A DNA stretch of 64,000 nucleotides from Streptomyces rimosus (lineage in GTDB: Bacteria > Actinomycetota > Actinomycetes > Streptomycetales > Streptomycetaceae), in the NCBI RefSeq assembly GCF_008704655.1, contig NZ_CP023688.1, forward strand, positions 5,881,501 through 5,945,500, given 5' to 3'. Both the position numbers and the translations under genes were made by a program. How positions within the stretch are numbered: position 1 is the stretch's first letter; every line of letters starts with the position of its first letter. Shown piece by piece: positions 27,777-35,536 of this stretch. The notes beneath the pieces were generated by a model. The model was not told where the DNA came from. It made no database searches and was given only the letters and a program-made list of their open reading frames with translations.

Positions 27777-28444
27777 GCCACCGCCTTGGCGGGCATTGCG
27801 GTGGTCGGGCGCTGCCTCTTGTTGCGTCCTCGATAGGAGTCCGTCACCGAATGGCAGTTGGGGCAAAGAATCCGCAAGTTCTCTGGGCGGTTGTTCCGCC
27901 AGTTTCCGTCGATGTGATCAACTTCCAGGGGAATGGCGCTGCCGTGCCAGACTGGCCCTGTGCCGCATCGAGCACACCTCTCCTCGACGCCGCGGGCCAG
28001 AATCGCCGCCTTCAGGCGGCTGCTCGGCACCCGGCGGGCACCGGTGGCCGGCATTTCCGTCAGCAAGTCACCGCCGCAGCGGCGGAGGGAAGTGCGCTTC
28101 GTGCGGCTTCTGCGCGTGAAATGTGAAGTATCGATTCCCAGCGAGCGGATGCGGCGGCTGATGTGTGTGTGATTGCCGCCCACCTCGTCGAGGCCGAGAT
28201 ACCGCAGTACCTCATAGATGTTCGTGGAGGAAGCCACCGCAGGCTCCAGTACTTCTTTGGTCCAGCGAACACCCTCGCTGACGAAGTGTGAGGTGTCGAC
28301 CTTCATCAGCCGCATGCGCTCACGGATGTAAGCACGCGCCGCCCCCTTCGGATCCACCCCTAACGCGACCAATGCCTCCGACAACGTACGGGACGAAGCC
28401 GCCGCCTCGGCCAAACGCTCGCGGGTGTAAGGACTGACCGGCAT
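27773..28444 (-). CDS. HNH-motif protein (tandem copy 1)
   Basis: 223 residues, a paralogue of the next gene: the same helix-turn-helix-like start (YTRERLAEAAASSRTLSEALVALG), a middle with IRSLGIDTSHF repeats, and the HNH module RCARCGTGPVW plus LEVDHIDGNWRNNRPENLRILCPNCHS. Divergence is high outside the HNH block, so the duplication is old. The start at 28444 has a G-rich ribosome site. It heads a two-gene unit. Family certain, biological role unknown. Confidence 0.82.
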   Translation of the reverse strand: MPVSPYTRERLAEAAASSRTLSEALVALGVDPKGAARAYIRERMRLMKVDTSHFVSEGVRWTKEVLEPAVASSTNIYEVLRYLGLDEVGGNHTHISRRIRSLGIDTSHFTRRSRTKRTSLRRCGGDLLTEMPATGARRVPSSRLKAAILARGVEERCARCGTGPVWHGSAIPLEVDHIDGNWRNNRPENLRILCPNCHSVTDSYRGRNKRQRPTTAMPAKAVA

Positions 28445-28542
28445 GTGACCCCCCGTTACTTGCTCCGGCCGTGTATCGGCCGTGAGTAGCACCCTCGAAC
28501 TGCTCAACGACCTCACCCCCACCCGGTTACGCCATCCGGCCC

Positions 28543-28582
28543 AAAAAACGCCGGCGGCCCCCGCCCGACAAGGGCGAGGGCC
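28543..28582 (-). terminator. Terminator of the MFS transporter gene
   Basis: On the - strand a GGCCC..GCCC/GGGC..GGGCC stem with a 5-nt loop (28556-28582) is followed, after a short GC-rich gap, by six T residues (28548-28543). Confidence 0.8.
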
Positions 28583-28613
28583 GTGGTGCGAAGCCCGACC
28601 GATCAGAACCCCC

Positions 28614-30152
28614 TCAGAACCGAGGATCCGGCGACTGCGCCGTGACGATCTCCACCGCTTCCTCCTTGGTGGCGACGGCGGGCGGGGAGCCCTCCAGGGG
28701 CTGTTGGGCGGTTTCCTTCATGCAGGCCACGGCGATGGCGCCGATGAGGGCGGCGCCCATCGCGTAGTAGGCGGGGATCATGTCGTTGCCGTCGGCGGCG
28801 TCCATGAGGGCGGTGATGACGAGGGGGGTGGTGCCGCCGAAGAGGGAGACGGCAAGGTTGTAGCCGATGGACAGGGAGCCGTAGCGGACGCTGGTGGGGA
28901 AGAGGGCCGGGAGGGCGGCGGACATGGTGCCCAGGAGGCAGACCAGGCAGAGGCCCAGGATCAGCATGCCGGGGATGATCGCGGCCAGGCTGCCCGCCTT
29001 GACCAGCAGGAACGCGGGGACGGAGAGGAGGAAGAAGCCGAGCATGCCGGTCATGAGCAGGGGCTTGCGGCCGAAGCGGTCGTTGAGCTTGCCGACGGAG
29101 CTGATGATGCACATCAGGATGACCATGGTGCCGATGACGATCAGCAGACCGTGCGCCTCGTCGTAGTGGAGGGTGTCGGTCAGGTAGGTCGGCATGTAGG
29201 ACAGCAGCATGTAGTGGCAGATGTTGTACGCGCCGACGAGGGCGATGCACAGGATCAGCATGGGCCACTGCTGCGCGAAGATCTCGCTGAGCTTCTTTTT
29301 GGGGGCGTTCTCGGAGAGGTGGGAGAACTCGGACTCCGTCTCGGTGACGGTCGCTTCGCCGTTGTGGGTCTGGGCGGCTTCCAGCTTCTGGAAGGCGGGG
29401 GTCTCGTCGAGCTTCATCCGCAGGTAGAGACCGACCAGGCCGAGCGGTCCGGCGACCAGGAACGGGATGCGCCAGCCCCAGTCGTGCATGGTCTCGCCGC
29501 CGAGCGTGGTGTTGAGGATCAGGACCAGGCCGGCGGCGCCGGTGTAGCCGGCCAGGGTGCCCATCTCCAGGAAGCTGCCGAAGAAGCCGCGCTTCTTGTC
29601 GGGCGCGTACTCGGCGATGAACGTCGAGGCGCCGCCGTACTCACCGCCGGTGGAGAAGCCCTGGATCATGCGGAAGACGATCAGGAGGATCGGGGACCAC
29701 AGGCCGATGCTGGCGTAGGAAGGGATCAGGCCGATGCACAGGGTGCCGGCGGCCATCATGATCATCGTCAGCGCGAGGACCTTCTTGCGGCCGATACGGT
29801 CGCCGAGCGGCCCGAAGAACGCGCCGCCGATGGGACGCACGAGGAAGGCGACGGCGAAGGTGGCGAACGAGGACAGCAGGCTGACCGTGTCGCTGCCGCC
29901 GGGGAAGAACACCTTGCCGATGGTGACCGCGAGGTAGCTGTAGATGCCGAAGTCGAACCATTCCATGGCGTTTCCGAGCGCGGCGGCCTTCACGGCGCGT
30001 TTGACGACGCGCTCGTCGGTCACCGTGATGTCGGTGCGCCGCAGCCGGGGGTTACGGCGGCGGGCGACGGCCCGGAAGAGGTTTCTGTGGCGTTTGAACG
30101 CCTCCGGGTCCCGGTCGGTCGCGGGTTCGGCTTCGGTGCTGCCGGTCGGCAC
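28614..30152 (-). CDS. MFS metabolite:H+ symporter (ProP/ShiA group)
   Basis: 512 residues with 12 predicted helices. The subgroup is shown by NAMEWFDFGIYSYLAVTIGKVFFP in helix 1, FLVRPIGGAFFGPLGDRIGRKKVL (MFS signature loop) and RMIQGFSTGGEYGGASTFIAEYAP in helix 4. These match proline/betaine and dicarboxylate-type proton symporters. GTG 30152 has GAGGA 8 nt upstream. It is monocistronic with its own terminator. The solute (osmoprotectant or organic acid) is uncertain. Confidence 0.9.
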   Translation of the reverse strand: MPTGSTEAEPATDRDPEAFKRHRNLFRAVARRRNPRLRRTDITVTDERVVKRAVKAAALGNAMEWFDFGIYSYLAVTIGKVFFPGGSDTVSLLSSFATFAVAFLVRPIGGAFFGPLGDRIGRKKVLALTMIMMAAGTLCIGLIPSYASIGLWSPILLIVFRMIQGFSTGGEYGGASTFIAEYAPDKKRGFFGSFLEMGTLAGYTGAAGLVLILNTTLGGETMHDWGWRIPFLVAGPLGLVGLYLRMKLDETPAFQKLEAAQTHNGEATVTETESEFSHLSENAPKKKLSEIFAQQWPMLILCIALVGAYNICHYMLLSYMPTYLTDTLHYDEAHGLLIVIGTMVILMCIISSVGKLNDRFGRKPLLMTGMLGFFLLSVPAFLLVKAGSLAAIIPGMLILGLCLVCLLGTMSAALPALFPTSVRYGSLSIGYNLAVSLFGGTTPLVITALMDAADGNDMIPAYYAMGAALIGAIAVACMKETAQQPLEGSPPAVATKEEAVEIVTAQSPDPRF

Positions 30153-30641
30153 GAGTCGAGTCCTCTCGGTCGGTCAGCGCGCTCGATGCGCGGCAGGGGG
30201 GTCGCAGCTGTCGTGGGCGGCCTCTTGGCCGGCTCGGCCGTCGGCGGTCGCCGTGATCACGCGAAGGTGGTCGTACGACAGGTGCGCCTGCGCGCTGGAG
30301 CGCGGCTCAAACCACTCTGACCCCACAACGCGATGTACGTCACGTGACATGCGCCGTCCGGAGCAGCGGTTTCTCCCGGTTTCGGGCTGGTTCTCACCAG
30401 GGGTGCGACGGCCGCTGTTACAGGACTGGTACAAAGCCGAGTGGTCACCGCAGCGTCCGGGCAATCAGCCTGTGTGGCGGGGAGGGGAAAGTTGCGGGTA
30501 TCGAAACCGCCCTTATGCTCCGAACCGTTCGCTCTGCGGATACCTCGCGTATGTGTCCCTTGTTCCGCGCGCGCGTGACGCGTTCGGCGTGGTGGCCCGA
30601 TCCGCGTCGGCACGGGGCCGCCGCCCCGGAAGGAGAAGTTC
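30153..30641. promoter_or_regulatory. Divergent control region with a GTCACGTGAC palindrome
   Basis: A 489-bp gap between the MFS gene (-) and the secreted-protein/kinase pair (+). A perfect 10-bp palindrome GTCACGTGAC (30338-30347) sits in a longer near-symmetric context (ATGTAC before, ATG after) and is a candidate operator. Nothing else is recognisable. Confidence 0.45.
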
Positions 30642-31154
30642 ATGACCGACCGCGACCGCGAAGGCGCCCGCCGGTTCAGCGGCCGCACCGCCCTGGCGAC
30701 CTTCGCCGCGGTCACCGCACTGGCGGCGGCCGGCGTGTGGTTCAGCCAGGCGGCGGACCGCGCTTCGGCGGTGGACGCGGCGCCGAAGACGTCCGCGGTA
30801 CGGGACGTGAAGGGCGCGGCGAAGGCGACCGGCGGGCTGCCGGGGGTGCGCGACTGCGGCTTCGGCGAGCCGGAGATCAAGCCGAAGGTCATCACGCTGA
30901 CGTGCGCGGACGCCGCCATGGTGGCGACCGGCATCACTTGGGAGCGGTACGGCGCGGCGGAGGCCGAGGGCAAGGGCGTGGTGCAGGTCGAGAAGGCCGC
31001 CGCGGGGGCGGGCACGGACGCCGGGTTCCCGGCGACGTTCCGGCTGTACGGGGCGAAGACGGTGGACGGCGCGCGGGCGTTCACGGGGCTGGAGGTCACG
31101 TACGAGGGCTCGACGCCACTCGGTGACTCGACGGAGATGTACAACCTCGCGTGA
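30642..31154 (+). CDS. Membrane-anchored extracytoplasmic protein
   Basis: 170 residues with an N-terminal signal/anchor helix (about 14-34) and no lipobox. The exported part has Cys72 and Cys88 in a DCGFGEPEIKPKVITLTCAD pattern, seen in many small Streptomyces secreted proteins and likely a disulfide. AAGGAG precedes the ATG. Its stop overlaps the kinase start, so it may act with that sensor, perhaps as an accessory ligand-binding protein. This is inference. Confidence 0.75.
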   Translation: MTDRDREGARRFSGRTALATFAAVTALAAAGVWFSQAADRASAVDAAPKTSAVRDVKGAAKATGGLPGVRDCGFGEPEIKPKVITLTCADAAMVATGITWERYGAAEAEGKGVVQVEKAAAGAGTDAGFPATFRLYGAKTVDGARAFTGLEVTYEGSTPLGDSTEMYNLA

Positions 31155-32551
31155 TGGGCATCCGAGGCCGGATCGCCCTGGCCATTTCGTGTGTGACGGC
31201 GCTGGCGGTGGTGGTGCTGGGGTTCGCGGTGCACCACATCGCGGACGCGGAGCGGGAGCGGTCGGCGCGCTCCTATCAGGACGACCGGCTCAGTTCGGCG
31301 CTGCAGATCTACGAGCGGGACGGCACGCTGGCGCTGGGCGCCCAGCTGGACGACGCGACGCTGCCGGCACCGCTGCGCGCCGCGGTCCTCGAGGGCAAAT
31401 CCGGTACGTACCGGAGCCAGGGCGAGGACCCGCGGGTGTGGGCGGCGACCGGCGTGGGCGGCGGGGTCGCGGAGGGCCATTCCGGGAGCGGCGGTTCCGG
31501 GAGCGGCGATTCCGGTTCCGGTGGTTCCGGGAGCGGCAATTCCGGTACCGGTGATTCCGGGTCCGGCAGGACCGGCGCGCAGCCGCGGACGCTGTCGGTC
31601 TCGGCGGCGTTCCCGGACAACGACCCGGCCCAGGAGGCGCTGGACCGGGCGCTGCTGATCGCGGGCATCGGCACGGTGGTGCTGATGGCCGGCGTGTCGT
31701 GGTTCGTCTCGCAGCGGCTGTCCCGGCGGCTGCGGCACAGCGCCGCGGCGGCGCGCCGGATCGCGGCGGGCGAGCCGCCGGACGCCGAGGCGCTGGCGGC
31801 GTCCGGCCGGGACGAGGTGGCCGAGCTGGGCCGTTCGGTGCACCACATGGCGACATCGCTGGCGGCGCGGGTGGAGGCGGAGCGCAAGTTCACCGCGGAC
31901 GTGGCGCACGAGCTGCGTACGCCGGTGGCCGGGCTGGTCGCGGCGGCCGAGCTGCTGCCGCACGAGCGCGCCGTCGAGCTGGTACGGGACCGGGCGCAGA
32001 CCATGCGCAACCTGGTCGAGGACCTGCTGGAGGTCTCCCGGCTGGACGCGGGCGTGGAATCGGCGCAGCTGGACGCGGTGGACCTGCCGTCGCTGGTGCG
32101 CGGCATCGTGGGCCGGGCGGAGCGGGTGCGCGGCATCACGGACGTCGAGATCGTCGTGGCGGGCCCGGCGCGGGTGGTGGAGACCGACCGGCGCCGGGTG
32201 GAACGGGTGCTGGTGAACCTGCTGGCGAACGCGGCCAAGCACGGCAGGCCGCCGGTGGAGGTACGGGTCGAGGGCACCCGGATCGTCGTACGCGACCACG
32301 GTCCCGGCTACCCGCCGGAGCTGTGCGCGGAGGGGCCGCGCCGATTCCGTACGGCAGCACCCGAGCGCGGCACCGGCCACGGCCTGGGGCTGACGATCGC
32401 GGCCGGTCAGGCGGAGGTGCTGGGCGGCCGGCTGCTCTTCGGCGCGGCCGAGGGCGGTGGTGCGGAAGCGGTACTGGAGCTGCCGGAGCCGGCGGAGACG
32501 GACGCGGAGACCGAGCCGGTGGGGGACCGGGGAGCGGTGACGGCGTCGTAG
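31154..32551 (+). CDS. Sensor histidine kinase without adjacent response regulator
   Basis: 465 residues. TM1 (about 5-27), an extracytoplasmic sensor region (28-155) whose second half is a Ser/Gly repeat (about 110-143), TM2 (about 160-178), a HAMP domain (about 180-235), HisKA with His252 (TADVAHELRTP), and a HATPase domain with NLLANAAKHG, DHGPG and GTGHGLGLTI. The catalytic domain is short but its motifs are intact. It is translationally coupled to the preceding secreted protein (TGATG). No regulator gene lies nearby. Confidence 0.9.
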   Translation: MGIRGRIALAISCVTALAVVVLGFAVHHIADAERERSARSYQDDRLSSALQIYERDGTLALGAQLDDATLPAPLRAAVLEGKSGTYRSQGEDPRVWAATGVGGGVAEGHSGSGGSGSGDSGSGGSGSGNSGTGDSGSGRTGAQPRTLSVSAAFPDNDPAQEALDRALLIAGIGTVVLMAGVSWFVSQRLSRRLRHSAAAARRIAAGEPPDAEALAASGRDEVAELGRSVHHMATSLAARVEAERKFTADVAHELRTPVAGLVAAAELLPHERAVELVRDRAQTMRNLVEDLLEVSRLDAGVESAQLDAVDLPSLVRGIVGRAERVRGITDVEIVVAGPARVVETDRRRVERVLVNLLANAAKHGRPPVEVRVEGTRIVVRDHGPGYPPELCAEGPRRFRTAAPERGTGHGLGLTIAAGQAEVLGGRLLFGAAEGGGAEAVLELPEPAETDAETEPVGDRGAVTAS

Positions 32552-33488
32552 GGGGAGGGTTCGGCGGAGGCCGGGGCGGCCGGGTGCGGAGGCCGGGGCG
32601 GCCGGGCGGGCCGGGTCGGGTGCCGGGCCCGGATGACGGGCCGGAGGGGTCAGGTGACAGGACCCCGAGCGGCCGGGCGCCGGGACCGACGCCGGGCTGG
32701 AGCGGCGGTTAGGTGCCGAGGGCCGGGGCGGTCAGATAGGCCCTCGGCCGGCCCGGGGGCCGGTGCCCGGTCAGGCACCGAGGACTGGACCGGGTGCCGG
32801 GCCGACGGAGGTGGCCGGGTGGGGCGGCGGCGGTCAGGTGCCGGGGGCTCGACTGGGCGCGGGGCCGGTGGGGAGCGGCCGGGCGCCGGGGCCGGAGCGG
32901 CCGGGTGCCGGGCTGGCTGATGGGGCGGGCCAGTCGCCGGAGCGGCCGAGCGCCGGGCCGATGGGGCGGTCCAGTCACCGGGGCAGTCGGGTGCCGGACC
33001 GTCAGAGCGGTCGAGCGCCAGGCCGACGGGGCGGACCCCCGCCAGAGCAGCTGAGCCCCGGGCCGACGGGCCCGGCTGACGGGCCGTGGGGCGGTCCAGT
33101 CACCGGGGCAGCCGGGTGCCGGACCGCCGGAGCGGTCGAGCGCCAGGCCGACGGGGCGGACCCCCGCCAGAGCAGCTGAGCCCCGGACCGAAGGGCCCGG
33201 CTGCCGGACCGATGGGGTGGCTCAGTCACCGGAGCGGCCGAGCGCCGGACCGATGGGGCGGGCCAGTCACCGGGGCAGCCGGGTGCCGGACCGCCGGAGC
33301 GGCCGAGCGCCAGGTCGGACGGGGCGGACCACCCGCCAGAGCAGCTGAACCCCGGACCGACGGGCCCGGCTGCCGGACCGATGGGGGAGGCCAGTCATCG
33401 GGCAGCCGAGCCCCGGACCGACAGGACCGCCCAGCCCCCGACCAGACCCCCGCCCGCCCCCAGCCCCCCATCCGGCCCAACGTGCCCC
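32552..33488. repeat. 0.9-kb GC-rich repeat array, including 125-bp tandem units
   Basis: Units starting GGGGCGGTCCAGTCACCGG occur at 32963, 33088 and 33255; the first two are 125 bp apart, and a partial 42-bp unit separates the second from the third. Each contains CCGCCAGAGCAGCTGA. The 5' part (32552-32960) is made of shorter degenerate GCCGGGTGCCGGG-like repeats. Frames are open by chance, as expected at this G+C, and encode only Gly/Pro/Arg repeats. I see no gene. Confidence 0.85.
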
Positions 33489-33956
33489 CTACAGCCCCAG
33501 ATCCTTGATGATCTTGGCGACGTGGCCGGTGGCCTTCACGTTGTACAGGGCGCGTTCGACCTTGCCCTCCTCGTCGACGATCACGGTGGAGCGGATGACG
33601 CCGGTCACGACCTTGCCGTACAGCTTCTTCTCGCCGTAGGCGCCGTATGCCTCCAGGACCTTCTTCTCGGGGTCGCCGAGCAGCGTGACCGACAGTTCCT
33701 CCTTCTCGCGGAACTTCGCGAGCTTTTCCGGCTTGTCGGGGGAGATGCCGATGACGTCGTAGCCGTGGCCGGCCAGGAAGTCGAGGTTGTCGGTGAAGTC
33801 GCAGGCCTGCTTGGTACAGCCGGGGGTCAGCGCGGCCGGGTAGAAGTAGACGATGACCTTGCGGCCCTTGTGGTCGGCGAGCGAGACCTGCTTGCCGTCC
33901 GCGTCGGGGAGGGTGAAGGCGGGGGCGGTGTCGCCGGGCTGCAGTCGCTCGCTCAT
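33489..33956 (-). CDS. bcp: Thioredoxin-dependent peroxiredoxin (Bcp/PrxQ)
   Basis: 155 residues. It reduces hydrogen and organic peroxides in the cytoplasm using thioredoxin. Peroxidatic Cys47 and resolving Cys52 lie in TPGCTKQACDF, spaced by four residues as in atypical 2-Cys PrxQ. APAFTLPDADGKQVSL opens the thioredoxin fold. AAGGAG precedes the ATG. It is divergent from the DUF3618 gene. Confidence 0.95.
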   Translation of the reverse strand: MSERLQPGDTAPAFTLPDADGKQVSLADHKGRKVIVYFYPAALTPGCTKQACDFTDNLDFLAGHGYDVIGISPDKPEKLAKFREKEELSVTLLGDPEKKVLEAYGAYGEKKLYGKVVTGVIRSTVIVDEEGKVERALYNVKATGHVAKIIKDLGL

Positions 33957-34154
33957 GGCTCTCCTTGGGGCGTGGGTGGGGCGGCACGCGGTGATCGCGT
34001 ACGGGGTCGGGTGCGCGAGCGGGTCGCGCCCCCGTTTTCGCTACGTCCCGAGATTACTGAGCCGCCCGAAAAGGGGGTGCTGTGGGGCGCCGGGGCCGGT
34101 GGGCTGACAGACTGTGCGCACGGAAGACGGATCGAGACGACCGGAGGCAGCGCG

Positions 34155-34475
34155 GTGTCGGAGGCCAGGACCCCTGCGCAGATCGAGAAGGACATCGTCC
34201 GCAGGCGGCAGGAACTCGCTGTGACGCTGGACGAGATCGGCGTGCGGCTGCACCCGAAGACGATCATGGGGGACGCCAAGGCGAAGACGGCGGCGGCCGT
34301 GGACCGTACGGCGGGGCGGGCCTACGTGGCCGCCAACCGCGCCGTCTCGGACATCCGCGCCCAGCTCGTGTCGGAGGACGGCGCACCCCGCCTGGAGCGC
34401 GTGGTGCCGCTGGCGATGATCGGTGTGGCCGTCGTCGGGCTCCTGGTGGTGGGCTCGAAGCGCCGCCGCTCCTAA
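34155..34475 (+). CDS. DUF3618 family membrane protein
   Basis: 106 residues. The N-terminal DUF3618 motif TPAQIEKDIVRRRQELAVTLDEIGVRLHP is clear, and a single helix near the C-terminus (about 83-99) is followed by KRRRS. Function unknown; often found with stress or envelope genes. GTG 34155 has GGAGG 7 nt upstream. Its last codons (CGC TCC TAA) form the first unit of a tandem repeat that runs on downstream. Confidence 0.87.
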   Translation: MSEARTPAQIEKDIVRRRQELAVTLDEIGVRLHPKTIMGDAKAKTAAAVDRTAGRAYVAANRAVSDIRAQLVSEDGAPRLERVVPLAMIGVAVVGLLVVGSKRRRS

Positions 34476-34610
34476 GGGGCCCGGATCTCGGCGCTCCTAA
34501 GGGCCCCGGATCTCGCCGCTCCTAAGGGGCTTGGACCTCGCCGCTCCCAGGGCCCGTACGCAGCCGTTCCCAGGGCTCCGTACGCCGCCGCTCCCGGGGC
34601 CGGTCCCCGG
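34467..34610. repeat. 25-bp tandem repeat running over the DUF3618 stop codon
   Basis: Units beginning CGCTCCTAAGG start at 34467, 34492, 34517, 34542, 34565 and 34589, decaying toward the 3' side. The first contains the gene's Arg-Ser-stop, and later copies repeat that stop. Confidence 0.75.
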
Positions 34611-34639
34611 CGCGTGCGCTGTCCGGTCCCGCGGCCAGG

Positions 34640-34645
34640 TACCGT
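34640..34645 (+). promoter_or_regulatory. -10-like hexamer for the GroES-like gene
   Basis: TACCGT, 6 nt, then GTG 34652, with no ribosome site: a leaderless start is likely. Confidence 0.5.
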
Positions 34646-34651
34646 CTTGCC

Positions 34652-35002
34652 GTGAGCCCGAATAACGCCAAGGACACCCACGACAAGCTGCCCATCCGGA
34701 TGCTGCACGACCGGGTGCTGGTCCGTACCGACATCGCCGAGGGCGAGCGCCGTTCCAGCGGCGGCATCGTCATTCCGGCGACCGCGGCCGTCGGCCGCCG
34801 CCTGGCCTGGGCCGAGGTGGTCGCGGTGGGTCAGAACGTACGGACCGTGGAGCCCGGTGACCGGGTGCTGTACGACCCGGAGGACCGGGCCGAGGTCGAG
34901 GTGCGCGGCGTCGCGTACGTCCTGATGCGCGAGCGCGATCTGCACGCGGTGGCGGCGGAGCGCCTGGAGGGGGCCGAGGACGCGACGGGGCTGTACCTGT
35001 AG
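34652..35002 (+). CDS. GroES-like co-chaperonin domain protein
   Basis: 116 residues. The core (about 15-105) has the Cpn10 pattern: IRMLHDRVLVRTDIAEGERRSSGGIVIP, AEVVAVGQNV, EPGDRVLYDPEDRAEVEVRG. It is longer than GroES and its mobile loop differs. It is not linked to groEL here, so it is probably a GroES-fold paralogue rather than the main co-chaperonin. Start is GTG with the leaderless-type hexamer upstream. Confidence 0.85.
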   Translation: MSPNNAKDTHDKLPIRMLHDRVLVRTDIAEGERRSSGGIVIPATAAVGRRLAWAEVVAVGQNVRTVEPGDRVLYDPEDRAEVEVRGVAYVLMRERDLHAVAAERLEGAEDATGLYL

Positions 35003-35085
35003 CGCTGCGGCCGCAGTGGGCGGACGGCGGGCGGTGACCAGGGTCACCGCCCGTTTTGTTCGCCTTTTGCTAGGGTCGGAAGCAT

Positions 35086-35126
35086 CCCGACGAGACGCGC
35101 CGTACCGGGTCACGACAAGACGACGC
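35086..35126 (+). ncRNA. Guanidine-III riboswitch (ykkC-III)
   Basis: The compact pseudoknot motif is present almost base for base: CCCGACGAGACGCGCCGTAC, then CGGGTCACGACAAGACGACGC. CCCG (35086-35089) pairs with CGGG (35106-35109). A -10-like TAGGGT at 35071 would start transcription at its edge. It lies 38 nt upstream of a SugE/Gdx exporter, the classic target; guanidinium would turn expression on. Confidence 0.88.
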
Positions 35127-35163
35127 ACCCCTGTAGAAGCTCGTTTTCCACGGAGGTGCCGTC

Positions 35164-35484
35164 ATGGCATGGATCCTGCTCGTCGTCGCCGGCCTGCTGG
35201 AGGTCGGCTGGTCGATCGGCATGAAGTTCACCGAGGGGTTCACCCGGCTGTGGCCCAGCGTCTTCACGGGCGCGGGCATCGTCGCCAGCATGCTGCTGCT
35301 CTCGTACGCCGCCCGGACGCTGCCGATCGGTACCGCGTACGGCGTATGGGTCGGCATCGGCGCGGCGGGCGCCGCGATCGTGGGCATGCTGGTGCTCGGC
35401 GAGCCCGCCACCGCCGCGCGGATCTTCTTCATTTGTTTGCTGCTGGTGGCGGTGGTGGGGTTGAAGGCGACGTCGGGGCACTGA
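35164..35484 (+). CDS. sugE: SMR guanidinium exporter (SugE/Gdx)
   Basis: 106 residues with four helices. The substrate-binding Glu13 is in LLEVGWSIGMKFTEGF, the form diagnostic for the Gdx/SugE branch rather than the multidrug EmrE branch. It is expected to work as an antiparallel dimer exporting guanidinium in exchange for protons. GGAGG precedes the ATG. The riboswitch upstream supports the substrate. Confidence 0.93.
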   Translation: MAWILLVVAGLLEVGWSIGMKFTEGFTRLWPSVFTGAGIVASMLLLSYAARTLPIGTAYGVWVGIGAAGAAIVGMLVLGEPATAARIFFICLLLVAVVGLKATSGH

Positions 35485-35536
35485 TCCGGCCCGGGGGCGC
35501 GCCCGCGCTCTCCGCGCCCCGCGCCCCCGCCCCCCA

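Noticed and set aside
28482..30320. 612-codon open frame opposite the MFS transporter
   Set aside because: It is highly charged and repetitive (Asp/Gly/Ala/Val), with no domain; a shadow frame.
32633..33229. Several short Gly/Pro/Arg open frames in the repeat field
   Set aside because: They are produced by the repeats themselves in three frames, with no signal or domain. Treated as noncoding.
34652..35002. Main GroES co-chaperonin
   Set aside because: There is no groEL partner, the length is greater than GroES and the mobile loop differs; kept as GroES-like only.
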